Part shown: in pieces, positions 12,701 to 27,700 of the stretch
Layout of the letters: the number at the start of each line of letters is the position of its first letter
How positions within the stretch are numbered: position 1 is the stretch's first letter
Origin: Serripes groenlandicus
Taxonomy: Eukaryota > Mollusca > Bivalvia > Cardiida > Cardiidae
Direction of reading: 5' to 3'
Length of the DNA: 64,000 nucleotides
NCBI GenBank assembly: GCA_031761405.1
Contig: JASEVX010000001.1
Span: 113,819,516 to 113,883,515 of the forward strand
Made by a program: the position numbers and the translations under genes
The notes under the pieces: model-generated
Told to the model about the DNA's origin: nothing
Databases searched by the model: none
What the model saw: the letters and a program-made list of their open reading frames with translations, nothing else

Positions 12701-15700
12701 GATAACTAACACTGGGACGATAACACTTTTAGTTTGTTTATATCATCACTAGTGATGATATCATTTTTGCCGGAACTACTTTTTTTATGTTTACTTAAAA
12801 TGTTGATAGTATGATTTTTTATCATTATTAAAGTGAAAATAAGATAAAAATGTGTTTCAATTATATTTTAAGATGTCATCCTAAGAGACATCTTAAGAAA
12901 CTTACAAAAGAAAATATAAAGAATGACATAAAACATTGATTTAAACGTGCGGCGAAAACATTAATGGAACAGCCATGGAACGTCTTAAAATGATGCAGTC
13001 ATTGGTTACGTAACATTCATACGCCTAAGGCCAAGTCATTTTTTTATATATGTTTCTTTAAAATAAAGGGGAGATTTATTCCAGATATATAATAAATAGA
13101 ATAACTAACTGCATGTTTTTGATATAGAATTTATGCCACTCGGGAAAAAAGGGGTAATTTAACACCAAATTATCCCTTTTTTCCCGAGTGACATAAATTC
13201 TATATCAAAAACATGCAGTTAGTTATTCTCTATTTATGCGGATGAATACAAAAATAGTGATTTGTTCATGTTATATTACACATGTTACATAATAAAGAAA
13301 TTCGTAATTGATATATTAGATTGGAAACAAGCATTGTCATGTAAAATCATAAAAACATAAACTAACCAGGTTGGGAGAAATGTTAATTGTTGGGCTTTTA
13401 GTTTGTATGTTTAGCAGGGCTACGAAGACCGAAATTCTACTCTATAAGTCACTGTGTAAACGAAAAACCAATAAAATCCTATAGACAGTACACACGGTCA
13501 TTGTTTCTAAAATCTCAGTTATCCTTCGAGAGAGTCACTTACCGTGACGGAATCAAGATAAGCTGTCCAATAATCGGTCCAGGAGAGTGTGACAATCGTG
13601 TTATGTAATTGCTCCCTTCAGTTTGATAGGTAATGCATGGGTTAAAGGCTTCTTCAAAAGAGTTTACTTATTACTAGTTGATCAGTCTAAAAAAAATTAA
13701 TCGGTCCCAGTCCGGTCTGAACGGCTAATTGATTTGTAATTTTCAAACTGTTACAATGATCTACGTTATTTCAAATCATTATGCAACATTAAAGGTGCTT
13801 ATAAATGGAAATGTTTTTTAAGTCATTATTTAGAATTCGATGTTTTATTACTCAAGAGTTTCATTGTGTATTTATAAGGCAGAAGTTTTTAATTAATTCT
13901 GCACTGCGAGGGTAAATAAAAACGAATGTCATTTCTCTCAAATCTCAAATCATGTTGACAAAGAGAACCAGATTAGGGAACCGGTTCATAATGACTCAAA
14001 CAGTCAGATTTCATACCTTCCAGTCTGGGAAACCGGTTGATTAAATGGGTAAACTTACACTGGATGCGTTTTCAATCATGAAAAATAGACCAGTAACTGA
14101 CATGAGGAAATGGGTGATGAGAATAAGAAAGCTTAGTTGTGGGGCTTCCTCCCCTTGTTCAAACATACAGTAAATAAGAGAATTGTATGTTCTGTGCGTG
14201 ACCAATCCTTTTCTAGTAACTTGCTTTATTTAGTCTCAAAAATATGCAACACATCAGCAAAAATTTGAATCGGCCGCCATTTTGTTTTCTTTCAACACAT
14301 CATGGTTAAATTTACTAGACGAAATTGGTCGAAAAGAATTTAACGAAATATCCCCAACTCCCTATACATTTTGTATGAATAATATATATAATTGTTTCGT
14401 TAAATATTTGATTCGGTTAGATATCATATTAAGCTCCTGAATGAATATAAAGTATGTTTTTTGGCCGCGGAATCTTCTTACGTGTGATTTCACATAAGGC
14501 CTAAAAACATGCGTGAAAGTGATTTTGTTTATATAATTAATGTAAGAACACCGAGTACCGACTATATTGGAGGACAGGTCGAACATTTATAAGTACGAAC
14601 AAGCAATGTAAACATGTGCAGTAATATGCGTCTGCAAATTTTGAAATACTATGATTTATAAAGTACTTCAACATTGACAATATCGAGCAATTTCACCCAG
14701 ACTGATTGAGATTTCAAAATTTCAGGAGCCCCTTTTGTTTAGTGTTAAAATGTATATTGCTATGCAAATAAAACCACAACAACAACAACAACTTAATTTC
14801 TGTTGTCTTTTCAATTTTTATTTGTCTCTCAGACAATATATAAAGCCCATGATATGAATTCAGGTAATAATATTTTGATGCCATCCGTCTTCTCAAACAA
14901 ATTGGGAATTCTGTTTCATGAGTGTGTATGTTATTGCAAAATGTTGGCATGGCATGTTCTAATGAAGATTCTCTAAAATATACATGTAATAAAATGTACA
15001 TAAGCTTGAACAATGGATATGTAAACAGATCTTGGCATTTTATCAAAATTCCTTTATCAGGAGCTTCCCACACTGGATTTATTTAATTCATTTTTTATTG
15101 GTTAAAAGTTGTCCTAAGTATCAAGCCATTTCTAACAAGAGCACCACGCGCGAACGCCAATAGTCGTCTGTTTTTTCCAAAGTTGAAAAAGGGGCATTAC
15201 TGAATTATTATTAAAGCCAGACATGTCACATGGTAAAGACATGTGTATTGCTCCTATGAACATGTGTACCAAGTTTCATTTGAAAATGCCTGACGAGTAT
15301 TGGATATTCTGAAAAATCAAAGTAAGAATCATATCATAAGAATATTAGACCAATAACAATCTGCTTATCATGTAGGCTCTATTTATCCAATGATTTATTG
15401 ATTGTTAGATATAATAGGATATTTAAATCAACCTGTGAAGAAATCCAGCCTCATTGAAGCATATAGTGTTGATAAGTGTTCCATCCAGTATACGCCCTCA
15501 CCTAAAATGAGATCAATAAAAAGGCTACTTTTCCCCACATACAGACACTTTCAGACGCCAACACAACTGACGACTTCTGAAGAAATCGTGGCAAAAGGAG
15601 AATTTGCTCATGATGAGCAATTTCCCGTTTTTCACAATGTTTTCAACTTTATTCAATAAATGTTCATTCATTCATAGTGGATTCCATAATTTGGAATAAA

Positions 15701-18700
15701 TGTTTTCAAAGTCATCAGGGGTAAATTTGTTGTATTTGGGAAAGACTTTACCCTTATCCCATTGCATTTCTTCAACTCGTATCAACACCTTTTATTTTAT
15801 GACAAGTTCATGCATGTTTAGACTCATCTTTTTATTGATAAATGAAAAGGGAACTATATAGAACCAAAAGATACTGCCTGAATAAGCCGGATGATCTTTG
15901 TCTAGATTATACACAATTATAGTTGAATCATTTCCCGCATACAAACACTTTCTGATGCCTCTGCAGCAGACAATTTTTTAAAACATTATGGCATAGTGAG
16001 AAATTACTCATGAGCAAATTTCTCCTTTTGGCTCAATGTTTTCATCTTTATCCAATAATGTTTTTTTTCATTTATGGAGTTTCAATATTTTTGAGCAATT
16101 GTGTTCAAAGTCGTCTACCACAGATTTGTTGTAAGGATTAAAGTTGTGCATACCGCGATTTGAAAATGTTGCTGAACCCTTTCTCACATACAATTAATCT
16201 GCAGCAGATGACTTTGAAATTATTAGGTCCAAAATATAGAAAATCTCTATAATTGATAATATGATTGTTGTATACGGTTGAAATCATTGTGGCAAATGGA
16301 GAAATTGTTCACCATGAGCAATTTTTCCTTTTGCCACAAAGATTTCAAAAGTCATCTGCAGCAGAGGCGTCAGAAAGCTTCAACAGGTGGGAAAGGATTA
16401 AATGCACATACAGCATGGTGAGGGTTGGTTATTAACATCATCTTTACATCGAAATGATCAAGGTTACTTCACATAAAAGCCACATCCCAATATCAGTGTT
16501 ATTTATTTGAAAAAAGAATGCTCTTTATTTTACATTATTCAATATGGCAGGAAGCAAAAAAGGTGTTGAGCTCAAATTTGACAAACTAAATCAAGATCTA
16601 TACAGTTACAGAACTTTTCGATAAATCAGCATTTCATTTATTGTAACAATTGAAGAGATATTAAGTTAACATGCTAAACCATGAGCATGACGAAAGTACT
16701 TACCAATTGAAAGAAGTGGAACCAATTTCGTATTGTGACTATTTGTATTCAAACAGGAAGTGTGAGGTGGAATTCGAGGATCAGGAATAACACAATCAAC
16801 AGCTTCAAGTTCTACCTGAATGATTAATAAACTAGAGAGTTGCAGGGAGCACATGTGTCACCTGTCAATAAGGCAGTAAGTGAAAAAATAGAGAGGCGAC
16901 ACAAATAATCAGATTGTCGCTATATTAACCTTTACCACATACAACGAATCTGCAGCAGACGACTTTGAAAACATTATGTCTAAAATGTGAAAAATCTCTC
17001 TAAATGAGAGTTTTATCATCAAGTAAGCATAAAGGTTGTTTTGAGCAATTTCTACTTTTGTCGGAATGTTTTCAAAAGTCATCTGCTGCAGAGGAGTCAG
17101 AAAGCGTCTATTTGTGGAAAAGGGTTAAAGTTTTACCACATGCAGACACATGTTGATGCAGCTGCAGCAAACATAGTTAGAAAAAGTCTTGGCAAAAAAA
17201 AAGAAGTGCTCATCATGATCAGTTTCTCCTTTTATTACATGTCAGTTTTCAAATATATTCATTAAATTTCACTTTCATTTAGAAAGATTCTCCATTGTTT
17301 TGCATGGATGTTTTCAGTCGTCTGTTGAAGATTTGTTGTATATAGAAAGTGTAAAATATTGGAATCTCTTCCTTGTATAGACTACTTCATACCTGTCTGC
17401 AGCAGTTTTCTCTAAATATTGTGAGAAAAGGAAAAATTACTGTGCATTATTTCCATCCATTTCCAATAAAGTTTTCAACTCTTTAATTGAATTATTCTTT
17501 CCAATTTACTTTTTTGAAGACAAATTCAATCATACATATTTGTTTAATTTGTTTTGCGTTTAACCCTGCTTTCAACATATTTTCAATTATATCACAGCAT
17601 TGCCTGGGTAATTAACGAGTACTTCCGGTCCATTTATCCCCACAGGAGAGTCAGTCATGATGTTAACCCCACAACTTTGAAAGTCAAGGAGGGAAGGCCA
17701 TTACTACAATTACTGGGCGGTGATCAAACCTGCGACCTCCCACACCCAAGCGATTGCTCTTCCACTACACCAATCATACATAAACTTTCCACAATACAAA
17801 CTTATAGTCCTAGGATAGAACGAGAACAGATTTGTTCCTGATCAACAATTTTGGCAGATATGTAATTTATAATACAGCAAATTATAATTTGCGACATGTA
17901 CACCGTCTTGACAAATTTGCAGCAGATAATTTTTGAAATCATTGTACTGCAATGTTTTCAACTATTTTCAATAAACATATTTTGAATTAGAGAAAGTTTC
18001 CACATTTTTGCCTTAAAAGTGTCAAAATCATAGCTGAAGTCTTATTGTGTGCAGGAAAGAGTTAATTACCTTGGTTGTATTTTTAACCATTCCTTTTATC
18101 CAAATTGTTTTATCTATACTGCTATCATAACCGATGACAAAATCATTGTGTTGTAGAATTGTTACATTGGCATTAGAATATTGTCTGTGTGTAAGTTTTG
18201 GTAAGTCTGCAATATGAGTGTGATGTCTCACAGCACTCACCACACCATCATACAGTCCACCAAGCTAGAAACAAAACATAAATAGATAAATATTTACATA
18301 CAAGTACAAAAAATTAACATTTAAAACCCTTCAATACATTCATTAACCCTTTCCCTCATACGACAATTCTGCAGCAGAAGACTTTGAACGTATTTTGTCA
18401 GATGGATAACCTATGACTAAACGTGGAAAACATTGTGACAAAAGGAGAAATTGCACGTTCTGTGCAATTTCTTCTTTTGTCACTATGTTTTCAAAACGCC
18501 GTCTGCTTTAACCCTTTCCCTCATACGACAATTCTGCAGCAGACGACTTTGAACGTATTTTGTCAAAACATAGAAAATCTCCATAATTGAATGGATAACC
18601 TATGACAAAAAGTGGAAAACATTGTGGCAAAAGGAGAAATTGCACGTTTTGTGCAATTTCTTCTTTTGTCACTATGTTTTCAAAAAGCCGTCTGCTGCAG

Positions 18701-21700
18701 AGGCGTCAGAAAGCGTCTATATGAGGGAAAGGGTTAATAATATCATAATCATTTTTTCATAACCAATACAGCTACTAATTAAGCCTTTTCACATGGTCTA
18801 GTTGAAAATATATATTTATAGAATGAAACAATACACATTGGGTCATTTTATTAACATATTTCTAATTAGATTGGAAAGATCCATAAACTGCATTTGGCAT
18901 TCCTCTGCCGATTTCAGTACCCTACATCTTAGATGTAGTCGGCTGAGTTATTCCGAATGCCATGAATCTGAAATAATATAATATGAAGGACCAGTAAGTG
19001 TTTATAAAATATCAACGCAATTACGAGAATCAATTAAACAAATACTTAAAATATTGGAAATATATATTTCATTTTAAGTGAACTATAGTTAAGTCTTTTT
19101 ACAATTAATTGTAACTGTATTTTGACCAAGGCATTTCCATTCAGTTTATCGTAATGATAACTTCTCCTCTCATCGTCAACTATGGTAAAAAGTTCAAAGT
19201 AACATCATATAGCCCTGGCGTGATCGCACCACGTAACAACAATAGGGTTTCAAAGGCACACATGTATGTCAGTCAGTGAGAGCATGAGACAGACTACAGT
19301 GAATAGATCCGTAAGTGATTCCTTAACCCTTTCCCACATACAACAAATCAGCAGCACTTCACTTTGAAAACATATCCGAAATAAAAATTGAAACTCCTTT
19401 TAATTGAAAGCACAATAATTGAATGGAGTTGAAAATATGGTGACAAAAGGAGAAATTGCTCATTTTCAAAAAGCATCTATATGAGGGTAAGGATTAACAA
19501 GATAGATGGCAGACAAAGATACACATGTTTTGAATTTCTCCATGTTCACGATAATCAGTTTTTAATAAATTCTTAACAAGAGACCAATGTGATTTTACAT
19601 TGCCAATATGAGTAATTTGGCGTAACAACCTTCTAAGTTTATGGAATAATAACTTTCAAATTGCTTCCATGTTTTGATCAATTAAATATTTGAATTCAAA
19701 AAGAGTCACAAAAGGAATACTTTTTGAAATCAGTCATCTTCTTTCAGAGAAGAACTATCACTATATAACAGAAGATGGCCTCCTTGCATTCATATTTTCC
19801 AACCAATCAAGATGTGATTTTTAAATTGCCAATATGAGTACTATGGCTCAGCATCCTCATTAATTATGGTCACTATAAACTTGATTCCATGTTTTGTTAA
19901 AATTAAAATTTAAATCAAAAATAAATGACGAGAGTCACATAAAGAAGACTTTTCTTAATCCGTTATCTTGTTTCAGATAGGAACTATATCACCATATAAC
20001 GGAAAGTGGCACAAACTCCGTGCATTCATATTTTCCAACCAATCGAGATGGATTGAACAATCATGATAAACGGTCACACAAGAAACAGTTGTGTACTTTG
20101 CAGCCATATTTGAAACTCATCATAAGGGCTTGAACAATTTTTGGTAAAATTTCATAATGAGCAATTTCTCCATTTGTCATCATGTTTTCAATTCTATTCA
20201 ATATTTGTACTTTCATTTAAAGAGATTTAATATGTCTTGGCTAACATGATTTCAAAGTCATCTGCTGCAGAATTGTTGTTTGTGGGAAAGGGTTAAAAAG
20301 TTTCATTTTGAACTTTGGCAATTGTTAAGAATCTAAAACAGGAGTTAATTTCCTACAATTTACAACTCACCAGATCCTCAGACATTTTAGTACAAATGTC
20401 CTCACAAATCGAGGACCGCACATAGTGTACATATTCAGCCTTCTTATTCATTACAGCACCCCGAACGTGATTATGAAACAGTGGAGACCCTTGGTCAGAT
20501 GGAGGCGACTGGAGAATATGGTTCAAGGATCCCATTGTACCATTATTAGGGGCTGCTGTCACATTTAAAATCTCTGAAATACAGAAAAGAATTCTGCCCT
20601 AAATCGGATATGATACTCAAATGACTTCCACTTGTAGAAATATTTTGACTCAACTGTATCAAACAACTTTTAAAGCATTATGGCAAATGGAAAAAATAAC
20701 TAAACTCACTATTTCGAAGTCATCTGTTGAAGATTTGCTTTGTATGGGAAAGAGTTAAATGCTTCCTGTTTTGGAATCATTTGAGGAAAAAATGAAACAT
20801 AATGAACAATTTGATATAGGTTAATGAAATGCAACGGTCCTAGAGATTTACACAGTTTAGAGCATTATATAGTATTAAAACTGTGACTTTCGACATTTGA
20901 CCTCTGAAACAAGTCAAAGAGACTTGAACGCAATAAAGCTGATTAAATACGTGTTTGTTGTATGAAGTATGAAGGGTTTTGGCTAACAAAGATAAGTGCT
21001 AGAGCAATGACATATCACAGCATCAGTGAACACTGAAACGACCCTAATCCAAGCTTCCTTGACACTTAATCTGTGTATAGGAAATCCACCTACAAATGAA
21101 TATTTTTAGATCAACAGAGTAGTTAAGTATGGATGTATTATAGCAACTGTAAACTAGACTTTAGACCTATGTTTGTGAAACTAAGTCAAGACACATTTTT
21201 TACAGCCGAGTTCCAAAGTTTCTTGATTTATCATGTAATTCAGTTTTACATCACAGACAGATAAACCCTCAAGGAACAATAGTATAAAAAGATCTAGCTG
21301 CGCACCGGGGCAACCAAATGTAATCTGTCTATCAGAAGTTTCTTGAAATCGACTGTAATTAGTGCAGAGCCAAATCAGACAGCAATGATATGGAAGACTG
21401 ATATACATATACATTGGTTGCAAATGCACTGTTAAAGTCATTTTTTGCTGGGGGCTACACTCATATAGTCAAAACTGGTGAAATCTATACCTGTAAACAT
21501 GTTGTATAGTTCTATATTTTCAAACGCTTCAACAGTATAATTCCATTTGAAAGCAGGACCATATGCCAAGAACAAAGCCTGAAAAGAACAACATCATCTG
21601 GATCAGGGAAAGTGTTAACCCTTTCCCATATATAGAGGCTTTCTGATGCCTCTGGACAACTTTTGAAAACATTATGAGAAAAGTAGTACTTGCTCAAAAC

Positions 21701-24700
21701 TAGTAATTTCTTCTTTTTCTTCTTTTGCCACAATGTTTTCTACTCTTTTCAGTAATTATACCTACATTTATAGAGCTGTTCATGGTTTTTGCATAAAACA
21801 CTTTATAGCAATAATATGCGATGTACTATTGTAAATCTCTCATTCAAAATGTGGCATAAAACACTTTATAGCAATAACATGTTATGTACTATTGTAACTC
21901 TCTCATTCAAAATGTTGAATAAAACACTTCATAGCAATAAAATGTGATGTATTACTGTAACTATCTCATTCAAAATGTGGCATAAAACACTTAATAGCAA
22001 TAACAACATGTGTATTATTGTATTAATAAAATCAGGGACGTTGATCTACGTCTCTGATAAAATGTGAGATTTTTTATCATATAATGCTTACCTTAGACAG
22101 TTGTTGCGTTTGCAAGAGAGTAGACAGTTGTTGCGTTTGCAAGAGAGAAATACTAAGAACATTGAAAAAAGGAGCATTGCTGAAAGCAAGCCATTTCTCC
22201 TATTTCTACATGTTCAACAGTTCCGTAACAAACCTTTTCTTCCAACCTTCAATCCTTTCTCACATGCAGACACTTTGTGAAAAAGAAGTAATTGCACCTA
22301 AAAAGCAATTTCTCCTTTTGACAAAATATCTTTTAACTCTTTTTCATGATTAAACTCTCATATATGTAGAACTTTCATGTTTGTGCTAATATATTTTTAA
22401 AGCTGTCTACTGCTATTTGTTGTATGTAGAAAAAAGGTAAAGATGCTACATTTTTTTGTCATAAAAAAGTAACACATAAAACAAGAGAGCCATGATGGCC
22501 CTAGATTGTTCAACTTATACAAGAGGCCAAATGTCAAGCATAGCTCCACTGGCCACAAGGTAAAATAACCCAACCAATGCTTTCCGTCTTTGGTCAAATT
22601 TATATGACATAAGGATACTGATAGGTCAGTTTCAGAAAAGAAGATTTCAAAGTTTTCCCTATATCTCTCTAAGTAAAACAGATGACCACCGGGGCATGGC
22701 CAATTTTGACCAAGGCATAATTTGAAAATCTTGGTAAAGGACCACTAGAAATTACTACTCACCAAATATCTAAGCTCTATGCCATTCGGTTTCATACAAG
22801 AAGATGTTCAAAGCTTTTACCTATATATCTCTATGTAACACAGGTGACCTCCGGGTGGGGCCAATTTTGATCCCAAGAGTATAATTTAAACAATCTTGGT
22901 AAAGAACCACTCAACAATGCTACAAACCAAATACATGTATATAGGTTACAATACACCAAATAAATTCCTTATTTGTTTCCATGTAAATCGATGAGTTTCA
23001 GTCCTCAATTGTCACACCATATATCATTGAAAAGAGTTACCTCTAAGCTTTAAAACAATCCAAAGAAAATGGGGGGTCATGCATTATGCAAGAAAGAACT
23101 CACCAGGTGAAAATGGTTACTGTCATTTTAGACCAATTCTGGCCCGGACAAAACGGGTGTTTAGCATTCCCTACTTTCACATTCAAACAAGATCAAAATA
23201 GTAAAAGTGATCAAATCAATCATTTCCAGTGCATCCTAATGATCCTATACACATGTACATGAATTTAAACTCAATGTCATATATTCAATACATTCTGGTG
23301 ATGGTATACACTCATTTCTATGCAAACAAAAAGAGACTATAGTGGTGTAGATCAGCATGACAGCAGATGTATTTAGCGTAATTTGACCTATAAGGTCTAG
23401 ACCTTTCGGTTTCAGAAGACAAGGAGATTTTCAAAGCTTTTCCTTATGTATCTCTTTGTAAAACAGGTGAACCCTGGGGTGAGGCCAATTTTGACCCCAG
23501 GGACATAATTTGAACAATCTTGGTAATGGACCACTAGACAATGCTACACACAAAATATATAAGCTATAGGCGTTACAGTTATAGACAAGATGATTTTCAA
23601 AGTTTAAAAAAAAAAAATTGGGAGAGTTCTGCATAGAATACATTTCTTTCAACAATTTTTAAAGGGCCACACCCAAGGGATAATCCCTGTGAAGTTTTAT
23701 CAAATTTGGCCATGCTGATTAGGAGGAGATGTAGTTGAAGGAATTGTTTTACGAACAACGGATGACAGACGGAGATTGATCAGAAAAGCTCACCTCTGAG
23801 CTAAAAATGGATACATATCATGGTATAGGAATTGTTTGTTTGAACTGACAAATGATAGATCATGATTACATAGATTTTGAAATATTTAAGACACTAAAAC
23901 ACTTTACCTGCATGCTTTTAGCGATATTGTCATACCCATGACTGCCTCCTTGACAGCTTCTTGCAAAGGATCTGCAAAATTTGTTATTTATCATTAACTT
24001 TTTCCCACATATATATACTTTCTGAGGCCTCTGCAGCAGCCGACTTTTGAAAACAATGTGGCAAAATTGAAATTGCTTATTATGAGCGACTTCTCCTTAT
24101 GCCACAATGTTTTCAGTTCTTTTCAATAATCATATTTCACTTATACAGATTTTTCATGTTTTCTCATTCATGTTTTCAAATTTTCTGCTGCAATTTTGGT
24201 GTATGCAGGAAAAGGTTTCATCATGCCAGATGAAAAAGGGGTCTTATTACATGTTGGAGTATTTAAAACCAGTTTGTGATTTCAAGCGTACTTACTTAAC
24301 CAATTTCCCTCATATTGATGCTTTCTGACGCCTCTGCAGCAGACAGCATTTTGAAAACATAGTGACAAAAGAAGAAATTGCTCAAAACGAGCAATTTCTC
24401 CTTTTGACACAATGTTTTCCACTTTTAGTCATAGGTTATCCATTCAATTAAAGATATTTTCTATTTTTTGACAAAATATGTTCAAAGTCGTCTGCTGCAG
24501 AGTTGTCGTATGAGGGAAAGGGTTAATTGTATACAATGAGTACTACCAATCCTAAACCTTTCCCACATACAACAAATCTGCAGCAGACGCCTTGGGAACC
24601 CTGTGGACAAAAATATAATGAGGGTAAAATATATTTACAGAAAAAAATTGTGGCAAAAGGAGAAATTGCTCAAAACGATCTCAAGTTGTCTGCTGTAGAG

Positions 24701-27700
24701 GCTTCAGAAAGAGTCTTTATTATGTGGAAAATGGTTATTATCTTGATTCTGTGATCAGCTTCTTTCACACTGATTTTCCTTGAGCAGGTTATTTCTAGGC
24801 AGTATTTGTCTCACTCCCAATGGTCTTGTTTGAAGACTTCAACTGGTTTTTTTTATTAACTGATCTAACCATTCTGTGTATCAGTAATAGCCAAATATAT
24901 TCCTTGTTTTTCATACAAGCGCTCAGTCCAACTTTCCTTGAATAAGGCATAAAAGAGATAGAAACAAACCTTGCGACCAGCCAATCAGAATCCACATCCA
25001 ATATGATGTCATCTATTCTGTCATTGTTACTATAGTGATGTCTGACAGGAAGTGAAGATTTTCTGTACATGTCTAAATGAGGACTTGCGCATGTGAGGTT
25101 ATCAAAGATCCCGTCTGTTGATGCTGTAATATTCCATTCAGCATTGCATCATGTTAACAGTTTGGGCATGTAATTGAGGTGAAAACACAATTTCTATACA
25201 GAATTGACATAAGAAATCATGTGCCATTTCATCGCACACGGAACATAAATTTTATACAAATTGGAGCAGAATCACTTACAATTCTGAGTTAACCCTTTTC
25301 CACATACAATAAATATGCAGCAGATGACTTTAAAACCATCTCAAAAAAAAATATGGAAAATTCTCTATAAATGAAATTGGTATAATTACTGAAAATAGTT
25401 GAAAACATTGTGGCAAATTGAGAAATTGCTCATTTTGAGCAATTTCTCCTTCTGCTACAATATTTTCAAGAGTCGTCTGCTGCAGACGAAATGCGTCAAT
25501 ATGTGGGAAAGGGTTAATTTCAAATTTCTAGACCGAAATCTTATCATTTGAGATGGAAAGTCATACTTTTAACATTTTCCTGGGATGGACTAATTTTCTG
25601 ACATCTCTGCAACAGACAAACATTGTGACAAAATGAGTATTTTCATCTTTTGTCACAATGTTTTTTCAATAGTTTTACCAAAATGATTTGAAAGTCTTCT
25701 GCTGCATAACTGTTGGTTGTATGTTGGAAAGAGTTAACCCTTTCCCTCATACAACAATTCTGCATTAGACGACTTTGAACATATTTTGTCAAAAAATAGA
25801 AAATCTCTATAATTGAATGGATAACCTATGACTAAACGTGGAAAACATTGTGGCAAAAGGAGAAATTGCTCGTTTGATTAATTTCTTCTTTTGTCACTAT
25901 GTTTTCAAGAAGCCGTCTGCAGCAGAGGCATCAGAAAGCGTCTATATGAGTTAAAGGGTTAAGGTCTAGATGAGTTATTATACAGACTCTTTCTAATGCC
26001 TCTAGACTGCAGCAGATGACTTTTGAAAATAGTGTGGCATAATGAACAACTTCTTCATTATGCCACAAAGTTTTCTACTTAATTTTATTATTGTTCTTTC
26101 ATTTCTAGAGATTTTCAAGTTTAATCTTAATGTTTTCAAAGTTGTCTGCAGAATTGTTGTATGTGCGAAAGTCAAAAAAGGGCCATAATTCTTACCAAAA
26201 CCTTGACAGAGTTATGTTCTCTTGTCTGCTGATGGAGGTAATGATGGTGAATAAGTGTTGTAAGTTTCAAAGCACCATCTGTAATGGTTTTGACAAAAAA
26301 GGGAATTGGTACAAAAAACTTAACCAAAATTCTAAGTCGAAAAGGGCCAAATCCTTAAAAAAATCTTGACAGAGTTATGTACTCTTGTCTGTTGATAGAA
26401 GTAATGATGGTGAATAAGTGTTGTAAGTTTCGAAGCAATATCCGTAATGGTTTTGAAAAAAATAGAATTGGTACAAAAAACTTAACCAAAATTCTAAGTA
26501 AAACAAGATGTGTTTGTGAAACACTGATGCCCCCCAATGGCAACATCTAGGTCAAAGGTCAAGGTCGCCAGATCAAAAATGTTGGTACTGACAGAAAGGT
26601 CATGTCACAAGGAATACACATGTGAAATATGGTAGCCGTACCTGTTATGGTTCAAAAGTAGTGGTCAAGGTTAAAGGTTTTTTCGAGAATGGCAACATCT
26701 AGGTCAAAGGTCAAGGTCGCAAGGTGAAAAATGTTGGTACTGACAGAAAGGTCATGTCACAAGATATACACATGAAATATGGTAGCCTTACCTGTTATGG
26801 TTCAAAAGTAGTGGGGAAGGTTAAACAAAAATTGAGAATGGCAACATCTAGGTCAAAGGTCAAGGTCGCAAGGTCAAAAATGTTGGTACTGACAGAAAGG
26901 TCATGTCACAAGGAATACACATGTGAAATATGGTAGCCGTATCTGTTATGGTTCAAAAGTAATGGCCAAGGTTAAAGTATTTTTCGAGAATGGCAACATC
27001 TAGGTCAAAGGTCAAGGTCGCAAGGTCAAAAATGTTGGTACTGACAGAAAGGTCATGTCACAAGGAATACACATGTGAAATATGGTAGCCGTACCTGTTA
27101 TGGTTCAAAAGTAATGGCCAAGGTTAAAGTTTTTTTCGAGAATGGCAACATCTAGATCAAAGGTGGTCAAGGTCGCAAGGTCAAAAATGTTGGTACTGAC
27201 AGAAAGGTCATGTCACAAGGAATACACATGTGAAATATGGTAGCCGTACCTGTTATGGTTCAAAAGTAATGGCCAAGGTTAAAGGTTTTTTTCGAGAATG
27301 GCAACATGTAGGTCAAAGGTCAAGGTCGCAAGGTCAAACATTTTGGTACTGACAGAAAGGTAATGTCACAAGGAATACACATGTGAAATATGGTAGCCGT
27401 ACCTGTTATGGTTCAAAAGTAGTGGTCAAGGTTAAAGTTTTTTTTCGTACAGACAGGCCAAAAACTACATCTAGGTCAAAGGTCAAGGTCGCAAGGTCAA
27501 ACATTTTGGTACTGACAGAAAGGTAATGTCACAAGGAATACACATGTGAAATATGGTAGCCGTACCTGTTATGGTTCAAAAGTAGTGGTCAAGGTTAAAG
27601 TTTTTTTTGTGCAGACAGACAGACAGACGTGCAGACAGGCCAAAAACTATATGCCCCCCAAATCGGAGATTCCGGGGGGGCATAAAAAGGGCCATAATTC

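Noticed and set aside
13480..13620. Extra ENPP-A exon ending at the minus-strand donor near 13545
   Set aside because: A frame with [13 protein letters not shown] residues precedes the donor, but there is no acceptor and exons 14 and 15 already join in phase without it.
17720..17795. tRNA gene
   Set aside because: A- and B-box-like motifs are present, but there is no cloverleaf or acceptor stem, and the sequence continues into a SINE body.
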